Assembly: GCA_012270525.1 (NCBI GenBank) | Contig: JAAXIE010000341.1 | Span: 1-7,649 of the forward strand | Source of the DNA: Dehalococcoidia bacterium | GTDB lineage: Bacteria > Chloroflexota > Dehalococcoidia > UBA3495 > JAAXIE01 | DNA: 7,649 nt | Reading direction: 5' to 3' | Part shown: positions 1-7,649 of the stretch, piece after piece | Layout of the letters: each line of letters starts with the position of its first letter | Position numbering within the stretch: the first letter of the stretch is position 1 | Made by a program: the position numbers and the translations under genes | Notes under the pieces: generated by a model | What the model was told of the DNA's origin: nothing | Seen by the model: only the letters and a program-made list of their open reading frames with translations | Databases searched by the model: none

Positions 1-1
1 G

Positions 2-358
2 TTGTGCACCCACGCTGGCTTCTGTGGCAGCCGCGCCACCAACGTCTGGAGAATGACCCGCCAGACCGAAGACACCGCGGTGCGTGCACAGGTCATAGCC
101 ATGGTGGAACGTTGCCCTTCCGGGGCCCTGACCTACAGCATCGAAGAGAACGGAGCCGACGTGGAACCCGATCTGTCTCAGGGCATCTCCGCCACCCCTG
201 ATGGCCCCCTCTGGGTAACCGGCGGCATCACAATCGAGCGGGCCGACGGGCAGCCCCTCGAAGTGCGAAACCGGGTCACCCTGTGCCGTTGCGGAGCATC
301 CAGGAGCAAGCCCCTGTGCGACGGCGCCCATACTGAAATCGGATTCAAAGCGGATTAG
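2..358 (+). CDS. CDGSH-type iron-sulfur protein, 5' end cut off by the window edge
   Basis: This is the C-terminal 118 residues of a small Fe-S protein. The last 30 residues contain CRCGASRSKPLCDGAH, which fits the CDGSH consensus C-x-C-x2-(S/T)-x3-P-x-C-D-G-x-H; its three Cys and one His bind a [2Fe-2S] cluster. The N-terminal part shows CTHAGFC followed about 30 residues later by CPSGAL, the cysteine pattern of the divergent mono-cluster ferredoxin domain (Fer4_19 type) that often precedes CDGSH in bacterial proteins. The frame is open to base 2, and the first codon (TTG) falls inside the first conserved motif, so it is an internal Leu and the real start lies upstream. The stop is TAG. The family is thought to act in electron transfer or cluster handling; its substrate cannot be read from the sequence. 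It lies 78 bases ahead of asnS on the same strand. Confidence 0.85.
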   Translation: MCTHAGFCGSRATNVWRMTRQTEDTAVRAQVIAMVERCPSGALTYSIEENGADVEPDLSQGISATPDGPLWVTGGITIERADGQPLEVRNRVTLCRCGASRSKPLCDGAHTEIGFKAD

Positions 359-363
359 TGAAG

Positions 364-378
364 CCCCCGACTCGGGGG
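364..378 (+). terminator. GC-rich hairpin just after the CDGSH gene, terminator-like
   Basis: CCCCCG-ACT-CGGGGG forms a six-base-pair stem with a three-base loop and begins five bases after the TAG stop. No T-run follows, so it does not meet the classic intrinsic-terminator pattern. It could be a U-less terminator or an mRNA 3' end stabiliser separating this gene from asnS. Confidence 0.35.
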
Positions 379-423
379 AGTCACCGGATATTTGCAGGTG
401 TGAAGGCTCTGCCAGGCCCACCT

Positions 424-431
424 GGAGGTGA
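424..431 (+). promoter_or_regulatory. Strong ribosome binding site that fixes the asnS start
   Basis: GGAGGTGA matches eight consecutive bases of the 16S anti-Shine-Dalgarno complement and ends five bases before ATG at 437. It rules out the in-frame GTG at 428, which lies inside the site itself. The site also takes part in two small, mutually exclusive inverted repeats: CCAGG/CCTGG (412-425) and CACC/GGTG (419-430). Confidence 0.75.
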
Positions 432-436
432 GTGAT

Positions 437-1825
<1,389 letters not shown>

Positions 1826-1946
1826 CCATGCCCAAGGCAACTCAGCATCACGATTCCCTGGGTGCCTACGTCAACCCCATGCCAGGCGAAGTGAGACATC
1901 CGCCCCTCGGTATGCGAACGCGGAATAGCTAAGGAGAGGCTGAAGA

Positions 1947-3634
<1,688 letters not shown>

Positions 3635-3638
<4 letters not shown>

Positions 3639-4138
3639 CTGCCCGAAGCCTTCTCCTCCTCCAGGCGGCGACGCTCCCGGTTGGTGATCAGCCTGATCGC
3701 CTCATCAGCACCCATACGACCCACCGGCCCCGACGCGTACATGGAACCCAGGACCACGCCCCCGCGGCCTAGCAGGAACTCGGCAGGCTGGACGTATCCA
3801 CCTCGGTCCTCCGACCACCAAGCCCCCAAGCTGTCCGCCTGCTCCTTGGTGACACCGTACGCCACCGGGAAGGAGAGTCCGCGCCCTGCCATCTCGGCTG
3901 CGTGCTCTTTGTCGTCGACGCTGGCAGCATAGACAGTGGCCCCCAAGGCTTCCAGTTCGGCTTTCTTCTCTTCATATGCGTCCAACTGGCGCCCGCAGTA
4001 GGGTCACCAGTGCCCCCGGTAGAAGAGCAGCGCAACGTACCGGCTGTCGACCTCCCCCGGAAGAGTGATGCTGCTGCCGTCAAGCAGGTCCAGCGTTATC
4101 GAGGGAAAACGGTCCCCCTGCTGCAACTTCTCGCCCAT
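3635..4138 (-). CDS. Peroxiredoxin-like (AhpC/TSA, thioredoxin-fold) selenoprotein with UGA-encoded selenocysteine at residue 45
   Basis: The product is a 167-residue thioredoxin-fold redoxin, likely a cytoplasmic thiol- or selenol-dependent peroxidase or disulfide reductase. The strand reads FYRGHW, then UGA (4004-4006), then PYCGRQL, all in one frame. Relatives have FYRGHWCPYC here, so UGA replaces the catalytic Cys and gives U45-P-Y-C48. The rest is colinear with the family: [47 protein letters not shown], then a charged tail. The start ATG 4138 follows AAGGAGGTG (4143-4151). Three things argue for selenocysteine: the frame is open after UGA, the resolving Cys is kept, and a SECIS-like hairpin begins 11 bases after the codon. 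The UGAC context is also a weak stop. A TGC-to-TGA mutation or base-call error is the main alternative. The peroxidase role is inferred from family; no partner gene is adjacent. Confidence 0.82.
3978..3992 (-). promoter_or_regulatory. Candidate bacterial SECIS hairpin for selenocysteine insertion
   Basis: Read on the minus strand, GCGCC-AGUU-GG-A-CGC folds into five base pairs with one bulged A and a four-base loop with G in its second position. Eleven bases separate the UGA from the stem, the same spacing as in the E. coli fdhF element, whose loop also starts AG and whose stem also has one bulged base. It lies inside the coding sequence, as bacterial SECIS elements do. The fold was done by eye. 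Confidence 0.55.
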
Positions 4139-4142
4139 GTCA

Positions 4143-4151
4143 CACCTCCTT
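4143..4151 (-). promoter_or_regulatory. Ribosome binding site that fixes the selenoprotein start
   Basis: AAGGAGGTG on the minus strand, followed by four bases and ATG at 4138. It decides for this start over upstream in-frame codons, whose extra 80 or so residues look like nothing in the family. Confidence 0.8.
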
Positions 4152-4218
4152 GCCATTGGATCCAGTATTACTATCGGGGCCCCTGAGTAACCCCATTCCT
4201 TCCACCGGAGCAGTAATT

Positions 4219-4238
4219 CCGTCAGCTTACACTGACGG
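4219..4238. repeat. Perfect inverted repeat, possible operator of the selenoprotein gene
   Basis: CCGTCAG and CTGACGG are exact inverted copies separated by six bases. The site lies 81 bases ahead of the selenoprotein start and overlaps the candidate -10 box TAAGCT (4224-4229, minus strand). This is where a dimeric repressor would bind, or a 5' untranslated hairpin if transcription starts upstream. Confidence 0.4.
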
Positions 4239-4251
4239 GGCCGCCTTCCAA
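4224..4251 (-). promoter_or_regulatory. Candidate promoter of the selenoprotein gene
   Basis: On the minus strand, TTGGAA (4251-4246) and TAAGCT (4229-4224) are separated by 16 bases, resembling a sigma-70-type -35/-10 pair. Transcription would start near 4217 and leave a leader of about 80 bases. The match is moderate and based only on the motif. Confidence 0.3.
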
Positions 4252-4286
4252 CTGCCTGCCCCCAGCAGCCTTGTGACATTCTCGCG

Positions 4287-4315
4287 TTGCCCCTCTGCAC
4301 TTCCCCTGCTAGGCT
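4287..4315 (+). promoter_or_regulatory. Candidate promoter reading into the repeat region
   Basis: TTGCCC (4287-4292) and TAGGCT (4310-4315) are separated by exactly 17 bases on the plus strand. A transcript from here would cross the whole repeat field before reaching the GGT-family gene, about 780 bases downstream, so it would be a very long leader or a separate non-coding RNA. Confidence 0.3.
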
Positions 4316-4324
4316 GGTACCAGC
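4313..4324. repeat. 12-base perfect palindrome
   Basis: GCTGGTACCAGC is self-complementary and overlaps the end of the TAGGCT box of the plus-strand candidate promoter, at the expected transcription start. It could be a protein-binding site; the sequence alone cannot say more. Confidence 0.3.
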
Positions 4325-4655
4325 GCCTCCTGTCCCCTGAAAGCTTGGACCCATGAAAACACGCATCGGCATCCCCCACACAAGAGGCAACCGCCCCCAT
4401 GCCCTTCCCCTCCATGGGCACCGCCGGGCCGCCCCGGGACCCGCGTTCGGAACGGCCCTTCAGCTACAATCCAGCTACGCCAATCGGAACAATCGGAACA
4501 GTTTCAGCTACGAAAAAACGTTTCTTAGCTACGACCGTGTTCCGACGCCCAGCTACGGTTCCACCAGCCGCAACCCTGCTGGTCCCGCATTCTCCAGCCC
4601 AGACCTCTCCCATCCAGCTACAGATCGCCCCCGGAACTCGCCCTCTGCTCTCCCT

Positions 4656-4708
4656 CAATCGGAACAAAGTCCCAAGCTGCCTCAAAGCTGCAATCGGAAC
4701 AGTTCCGA
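4656..4708. repeat. Copy 1 of an imperfect ~53-base direct repeat
   Basis: This copy aligns without gaps to 4788-4840 at a constant 132-base offset, with about 70% identity by eye. Shared blocks include CGGAAC, CCCAAGCTG, CAAAGCT and TCGGAACA. Its right end contains TCGGAAC-A-GTTCCGA, a perfect inverted repeat at 4694-4708 that has decayed in copy 2. Confidence 0.65.
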
Positions 4709-4787
4709 CTCCGCACCAGCGTCGCCGTCCCTCGATCGGTCCCAGCCAGATACAAGTCCGGAGGAATCGCCAATCCCTCCTCCGCAC

Positions 4788-4840
4788 AAACCGGAACACG
4801 GCCCCAAGCTGTCCCAAAGCTACGGTCGGAACAACTCCCG
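4788..4840. repeat. Copy 2 of the imperfect ~53-base direct repeat
   Basis: This copy matches 4656-4708 with the same block order and no length change. The inverted arm of copy 1 (GTTCCGA) reads AACTCCC here, so the local dyad symmetry is lost. No functional assignment is possible from the sequence. Confidence 0.65.
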
Positions 4841-5091
4841 CGCAGTCGACAACCCACAGCACGGATCCCTCGACAGTCCAGCCTCGCGAATCACGAAAAC
4901 TCGCGCTGTGCTGTGCGGTCCCTGTTCAGAGGTTGCCTGGTCCGTTACCTACCAGCACGATTATACAGAGTGCCGTCATATCTGTCCGAGACCGGCACCG
5001 GATACCGCCCTCGTGCTGGACAAAGGCAACGCCAGAGCCTATCCTTCGCCGTGAACGTCGTGGCGACCCACGACTCCCCACTTCCACTAAC

Positions 5092-5096
5092 GGAGG
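5092..5096 (+). promoter_or_regulatory. Ribosome binding site that fixes the GGT-family start
   Basis: GGAGG lies eight bases ahead of ATG 5105. It decides against the in-frame GTG at 4913, which would add 64 residues with no family resemblance. Confidence 0.7.
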
Positions 5097-5104
5097 CCTC
5101 AACC

Positions 5105-6907
5105 ATGGTCAGCACCGCACGCGCAAACGAGTTGGAGCAGGGCGGGTCCACCAAGCCACCCACTGGGCGACCTGTCGTGTACGCCACCGAAGGCGTCATA
5201 TCCAGCGGGCACTATCTCACCTCCATCGCTGGCATGAGGATGCTGCTGAGTGGCGGCAACGCCTTCGATGCCTTGGTGGCCGCTGGCTTCGCCGCTGCCG
5301 TCGTTGAGCCCATCGCCTCCTACTCGCTGGCCGCCGAAGGCGTGTTCATGCTGTACCACCCCGCCAGTGGCGACCTTCTTTCCCTCAGCGGTCAGGGCAC
5401 CGCCCCCGCCGCCGCAACCGCTGACTTCTACAAGTCCAGAGGCCATGAGCGGATCCCCACAGGCCCCGGACCCGATGCACCCCTCTCCTTCACCGTGCCC
5501 GGAGTGGTGGAAGCCTTCCTGGCCCTGCAGGAGCGGTACGGCGTGAAGCCCATCGGCGATGTGCTCGCCCCAGCCATCTACTACGCCGAACATGGCATCC
5601 CTCACTACGAGTACATGCTGGAACGTCTCCACTCCCCAGCTACTCATCAGCAGTTCGACACCTTCCCCCCCGGCGGATGGGACGTTTTCTACGAAAACCG
5701 CCAGGTGCCTCAACCCGGTTCCCTGATGGTGCAGAAGGGATTGGCCAACACCCTGAACGCCATGGCTCGCAGTGCCGCCCCCTCCTCATCCCGCGTCGAC
5801 GGCGTCCGCGCTGCCCGGCACGCCTTCTACGAAGGCGAGGTCGCCCAGACCATCGTCGCCTGCTCCCGGAGGGTGGGTGGCATCCTCGGCTTGCAGGACT
5901 TGGCCAACTACCGCGCCAAATTCGAAGAGCCAGCCCTCGGCAGCTTCCGCGGATACGACATCTGGGGACAGGGGGCCTGGACCCAGGGCCCCATCCTCAT
6001 GCAGGCCCTGAACATGCTGGAGCCCATGGACCTGCGAGCCATGGGCCACAACTCCGCCACCTACATCCACACCATCACCGAGGCCTTGAAGTTGGCCATT
6101 GCCGACCGCGAGGCCTATTACGGAGACCCCGACTTTTCCGATATCCCCCTCCAAGCCATGTTGTCCAAGGACTACGCCCAGGAACGGGCGGCCTTGATCG
6201 ACCCCAACCGTGCCAGCCCTGACCTGCCCCCTCCCGGAGACCCGCGCCGAGGAACGCGCTTCGCAAACGGCGCCACCCCACATGCCGACCTGGTGGGCAG
6301 CACCGCCGGGGATGGCGATGGGGCCGCCGATGGCACCACCCACGTGTCTGCACTCGACCGCGACGGCAACATGGTCTGCGGCACCATCAGCGGCGGGGCC
6401 TTCGGCAAATCGGTATTCTTCCCCGAAATCGGTTGCGCCCTCAGCACACGAATCGAGATGTTCAACTGCGAAGAGGGCCATCCCAACGTGGTCGAGCCGG
6501 GCAAGCGCCCCCGTACCACCCTGATCAACTACCTGGTCGGCACGCACGGCAAGCCCACCATGACCATCGGCTGCCCCGGGGGCGACAATCAGGCCCAAGC
6601 CAACCTGCAGATACTGCTAAACACCCTGGTCTGGGACATGAACCCGCAGGAAGCGATTGAGGCTCCCCGCTTCTCCGGCCAGTCCTTCGTCAACTCCTTC
6701 TACCCCCACGTGCACTATCCGGGCCGGCTTGACCTCGAAGCAGGGATACCCGAGAGCACGGCTGAAGAACTTCGGGCCTTGGGTCACAAGATAAGCCGCG
6801 TAGCCGTCTGTGGCATGGGCGCCACCGTGTCCCATAGCGACCCGAGCACCGGCACCTTGAGCAGCGGTGGCGACCCCCGTCGCGCCTGCTACGCCATCGG
6901 CTGGTAG
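5105..6907 (+). CDS. Gamma-glutamyltransferase-family Ntn hydrolase
   Basis: This 600-residue proenzyme belongs to the family that cleaves itself at an internal Thr. GGNAFDALVAAGFAAAVVEP (residues about 50-70) is the typical large-subunit signature. DGTTHVSALDRDGN places the predicted nucleophile at Thr411, giving ~410- and ~190-residue subunits as usual. RPRTTL and GCPGGD correspond to the substrate-binding pair and the oxyanion loop. The N-terminus is hydrophilic with no signal peptide, so it is probably cytoplasmic, unlike periplasmic GGT. The DGRE motif, whose Arg binds the gamma-glutamyl carboxylate, reads SGQG (Gln97), and several small-subunit pocket residues also differ, so activity on glutathione is doubtful; a related amide or acyl substrate is possible. 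It is a stand-alone gene, divergent from the selenoprotein gene and convergent with the methyltransferase. It ends in TAG, inside a tandem repeat. Confidence 0.88.
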   Translation: MVSTARANELEQGGSTKPPTGRPVVYATEGVISSGHYLTSIAGMRMLLSGGNAFDALVAAGFAAAVVEPIASYSLAAEGVFMLYHPASGDLLSLSGQGTAPAAATADFYKSRGHERIPTGPGPDAPLSFTVPGVVEAFLALQERYGVKPIGDVLAPAIYYAEHGIPHYEYMLERLHSPATHQQFDTFPPGGWDVFYENRQVPQPGSLMVQKGLANTLNAMARSAAPSSSRVDGVRAARHAFYEGEVAQTIVACSRRVGGILGLQDLANYRAKFEEPALGSFRGYDIWGQGAWTQGPILMQALNMLEPMDLRAMGHNSATYIHTITEALKLAIADREAYYGDPDFSDIPLQAMLSKDYAQERAALIDPNRASPDLPPPGDPRRGTRFANGATPHADLVGSTAGDGDGAADGTTHVSALDRDGNMVCGTISGGAFGKSVFFPEIGCALSTRIEMFNCEEGHPNVVEPGKRPRTTLINYLVGTHGKPTMTIGCPGGDNQAQANLQILLNTLVWDMNPQEAIEAPRFSGQSFVNSFYPHVHYPGRLDLEAGIPESTAEELRALGHKISRVAVCGMGATVSHSDPSTGTLSSGGDPRRACYAIGW

Positions 6908-6932
6908 CAGTTCGGCCGGTAGCAGTTCGGCT
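6903..6932 (+). repeat. 15-base tandem duplication across the GGT-family stop codon
   Basis: GGTAGCAGTTCGGC occurs twice in direct succession (6903-6917 and 6918-6932, differing only in the last base). The unit holds the stop TAG, and because 15 is a multiple of three, the second copy provides a second in-frame TAG at 6920-6922. Confidence 0.8.
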
Positions 6933-6941
6933 GGATTCAAT

Positions 6942-6954
6942 CCCCCCAAAGGGG
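6942..6954. terminator. Weak hairpin between convergent genes
   Basis: CCCC-AAA-GGGG (stem 6944-6947 with 6951-6954) lies in the 57-base gap between two convergent genes. It has only four base pairs, extended at best by alternative G-runs, and no T-run on either side. It is the only candidate for a shared terminator here. Confidence 0.25.
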
Positions 6955-6964
6955 CCGGGGAGAC

Positions 6965-7648
6965 CTACCCCCACATCCGGCGGGCGGTTTCCACCACCAG
7001 TTCCAGCTTGCGCCTCTGGTCGTCGGACGTGATCAGGTTGCCTTGCGCCACCGAAGCAAACCCGCATTGGGGGCTGAGGGCTAGGTCATCCATGTCCACG
7101 TAGCGGGAAGCCTCCTCGATTCGTCGCATCAGCAGGTCCTGGGACTCTAGGGGCGCATCCTTGGTGGTCACCAAGCCGAGGACCACTGTCTTCCCCTTGG
7201 GCATGAAACGCAGCGGTTCGAAGCCACCAGCACGGTCGGTGTCGTACTCCAGGAGATACCGGTCCACATCCAGCAGGCTGAACATCTTCTCAGCGATCGG
7301 TTCGTAATCGCCGTTCGCTTGCCAACGACTCTGGTTGTTGCCACGGCAAACGTGGAACGCCAGAATCGCCCCCTTGCGATCGACTCCCTGGACGCACGCT
7401 TGGTCTGCCGCCAAGGCCTCATCCAGCTCCCTGTCCAAGTCGGCATCCCCTTGCGACCACCGCTGCCTCAGGCCCTCGTCGCAGAATCGCATCGGATAGT
7501 TGGGAGCATCCAGTTGTATGTACGCGGCCCCGTCGTTGATGGCGGCCTGTATCTCGCTCCTGATGATATTGGCCAGGTCATCGTGCAGTTCCACCGAGTT
7601 GGCATAGAACTGGTCCGTCACTCCTTCGCGGAAGCCGCCAAAGCCTAG
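6965..7648 (-). CDS. Cobalamin-independent methionine synthase-like methyltransferase (MetE C-terminal domain), N-terminus outside the window
   Basis: This is the C-terminal 227 residues of a COG0620-type zinc methyltransferase with a TIM-barrel fold. All four zinc ligands of MetE have counterparts: His and Cys in FHVCRGN (codons 7352-7354 and 7346-7348), Glu in YLLEYD (7247-7249) and Cys in SPQCGF (7074-7076). IQLDAPNY near the start and DDQRRKLELVVETARRMWG at the end are family-typical. The GTG at 7621 is not the start: the frame stays open to the edge, reading LGFGGFREG. Members of this type are usually about 370 residues and lack the MetE N-terminal half; related core-MetE proteins take methyl from a corrinoid, and others (epoxyalkane:CoM transferase) act on other thiols. 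The thiol and methyl donor cannot be told here, so no gene symbol is given. It ends in TAG. Confidence 0.88.
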   Translation of the reverse strand, partial: LGFGGFREGVTDQFYANSVELHDDLANIIRSEIQAAINDGAAYIQLDAPNYPMRFCDEGLRQRWSQGDADLDRELDEALAADQACVQGVDRKGAILAFHVCRGNNQSRWQANGDYEPIAEKMFSLLDVDRYLLEYDTDRAGGFEPLRFMPKGKTVVLGLVTTKDAPLESQDLLMRRIEEASRYVDMDDLALSPQCGFASVAQGNLITSDDQRRKLELVVETARRMWG

Positions 7649-7649
7649 C

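Larger units (their letters stand above)
4446..4840. repeat. Field of short interspersed repeats (TCGGAAC and AGCTAC cores)
   Basis: TCGGAAC occurs directly at 4447, 4484, 4493, 4659, 4694 and 4826, in inverted form at 4539 and 4702, and as the variant CCGGAAC at 4631 and 4791. AGCTAC occurs at 4462, 4473, 4506, 4527, 4551, 4616 and 4818, with AGCTG variants at 4675, 4686 and 4807. The two cores tend to alternate. Spacing is irregular, so it is neither a CRISPR nor a simple tandem array. Confidence 0.7.
4152..5104. other. Long intergenic region between two divergent genes, no convincing gene
   Basis: About 950 bases separate the divergent selenoprotein and GGT-family genes. Several frames are open on both strands, but the translations are Pro/Ser/Arg/Asn-rich or change character every few residues, none has a good ribosome binding site, and the open frames overlap in several phases at once. 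What can be seen is candidate promoters near both ends, two inverted repeats near the selenoprotein gene, and a field of short repeats at 4446-4840. No tRNA, including a selenocysteine tRNA, was recognised. Confidence 0.65.

Noticed and set aside
428..436. GTG 428 as the asnS start.
   Set aside because: The codon lies within the Shine-Dalgarno sequence that serves ATG 437.
4004..4006. Genome-wide reassignment of UGA to Trp, Gly or Cys.
   Set aside because: asnS ends in UGA right after its typical family C-terminus, so UGA is a working stop here.
4004..4390. Two separate short genes, one ending at the UGA (4004) and one beginning at a TTG at 3985.
   Set aside because: The two pieces are adjacent halves of one redoxin fold in the same frame, the second has no ribosome binding site, and the break falls exactly at the catalytic Cys position.
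4446..4840. CRISPR array.
   Set aside because: The repeats are too short, irregularly spaced and in mixed orientation, with no uniform spacers and no cas genes.
4464..4862. Open frame on the minus strand with an apparent repeated peptide (VPTVALGQLGAVFR / VPIAALRQLGTLFR).
   Set aside because: The peptide repeat simply mirrors the DNA repeat at the 132-base offset, which is a multiple of three. No start signal or family match was seen.
4961..4967. TTATACA as the -10 box of a GGT-family promoter.
   Set aside because: No acceptable -35 sequence lies 16-18 bases upstream; the nearest TTGCCT (4933) is too far away.
4913..5104. Upstream GTG start for the GGT-family protein (664 residues).
   Set aside because: The extra 64 residues are unlike the family, and ATG 5105 has a well-placed GGAGG.
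4353..5307. Open frames on the plus strand between the selenoprotein and GGT-family genes (4353-5054 and 4399-5307).
   Set aside because: They overlap in different phases, lack ribosome binding sites, have low-complexity Pro/Ser/Arg/Asn-rich translations, and one runs into the GGT-family gene in the wrong frame.

Overview
This GC-rich bacterial window (roughly 60% by eye) carries six protein-coding genes, two of them cut by the window edges, plus one unusual non-coding stretch of about 950 bases. The lineage cannot be fixed from the sequence. Direct asparaginyl- and glutaminyl-tRNA synthetases side by side, a MetE-like methyltransferase of the short type and a TAGGCT-like promoter box would fit a Chloroflexota (SAR202/Dehalococcoidia-like) genome. 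This is a guess, not a demonstrated assignment.

Layout. Positions 2-358 (+) hold the 3' part of a CDGSH-type iron-sulfur protein gene. Positions 437-1825 (+) are asnS and 1947-3638 (+) are glnS, so Asn-tRNA and Gln-tRNA can both be charged directly. Positions 3635-4138 (-) are a peroxiredoxin-like redoxin gene whose frame is interrupted by a single UGA exactly where relatives carry the first cysteine of their CPYC motif. It is best read as a selenoprotein with a UPYC active site. Positions 4152-5104 hold no convincing gene but have candidate promoters, inverted repeats and a dense field of short repeats (TCGGAAC and AGCTAC cores, and a ~53-base imperfect duplication at an exact 132-base offset). 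Positions 5105-6907 (+) are a gamma-glutamyltransferase-family Ntn hydrolase with an altered substrate pocket. Positions 6965-7648 (-) are the C-terminal part of a cobalamin-independent methionine synthase-like methyltransferase with a complete zinc site.

Main point of interest. The UGA codon at 4004-4006 (-) is followed, 11 bases later, by a compact hairpin with a G in its apical loop, the position expected of a bacterial SECIS element. The downstream reading frame is intact to its natural end. UGA still acts as a normal stop here, because asnS ends with it, so genetic-code reassignment does not explain the codon. An automatic annotation would split or truncate this gene.

How the genes relate. 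asnS and glnS form a likely functional pair with the same orientation and a 121-base gap. glnS and the selenoprotein gene converge so tightly that their stop codons share one CTAG. No gene for the selenocysteine machinery (selA, selB, selC, selD) lies in the window, so that part must be checked elsewhere in the genome.
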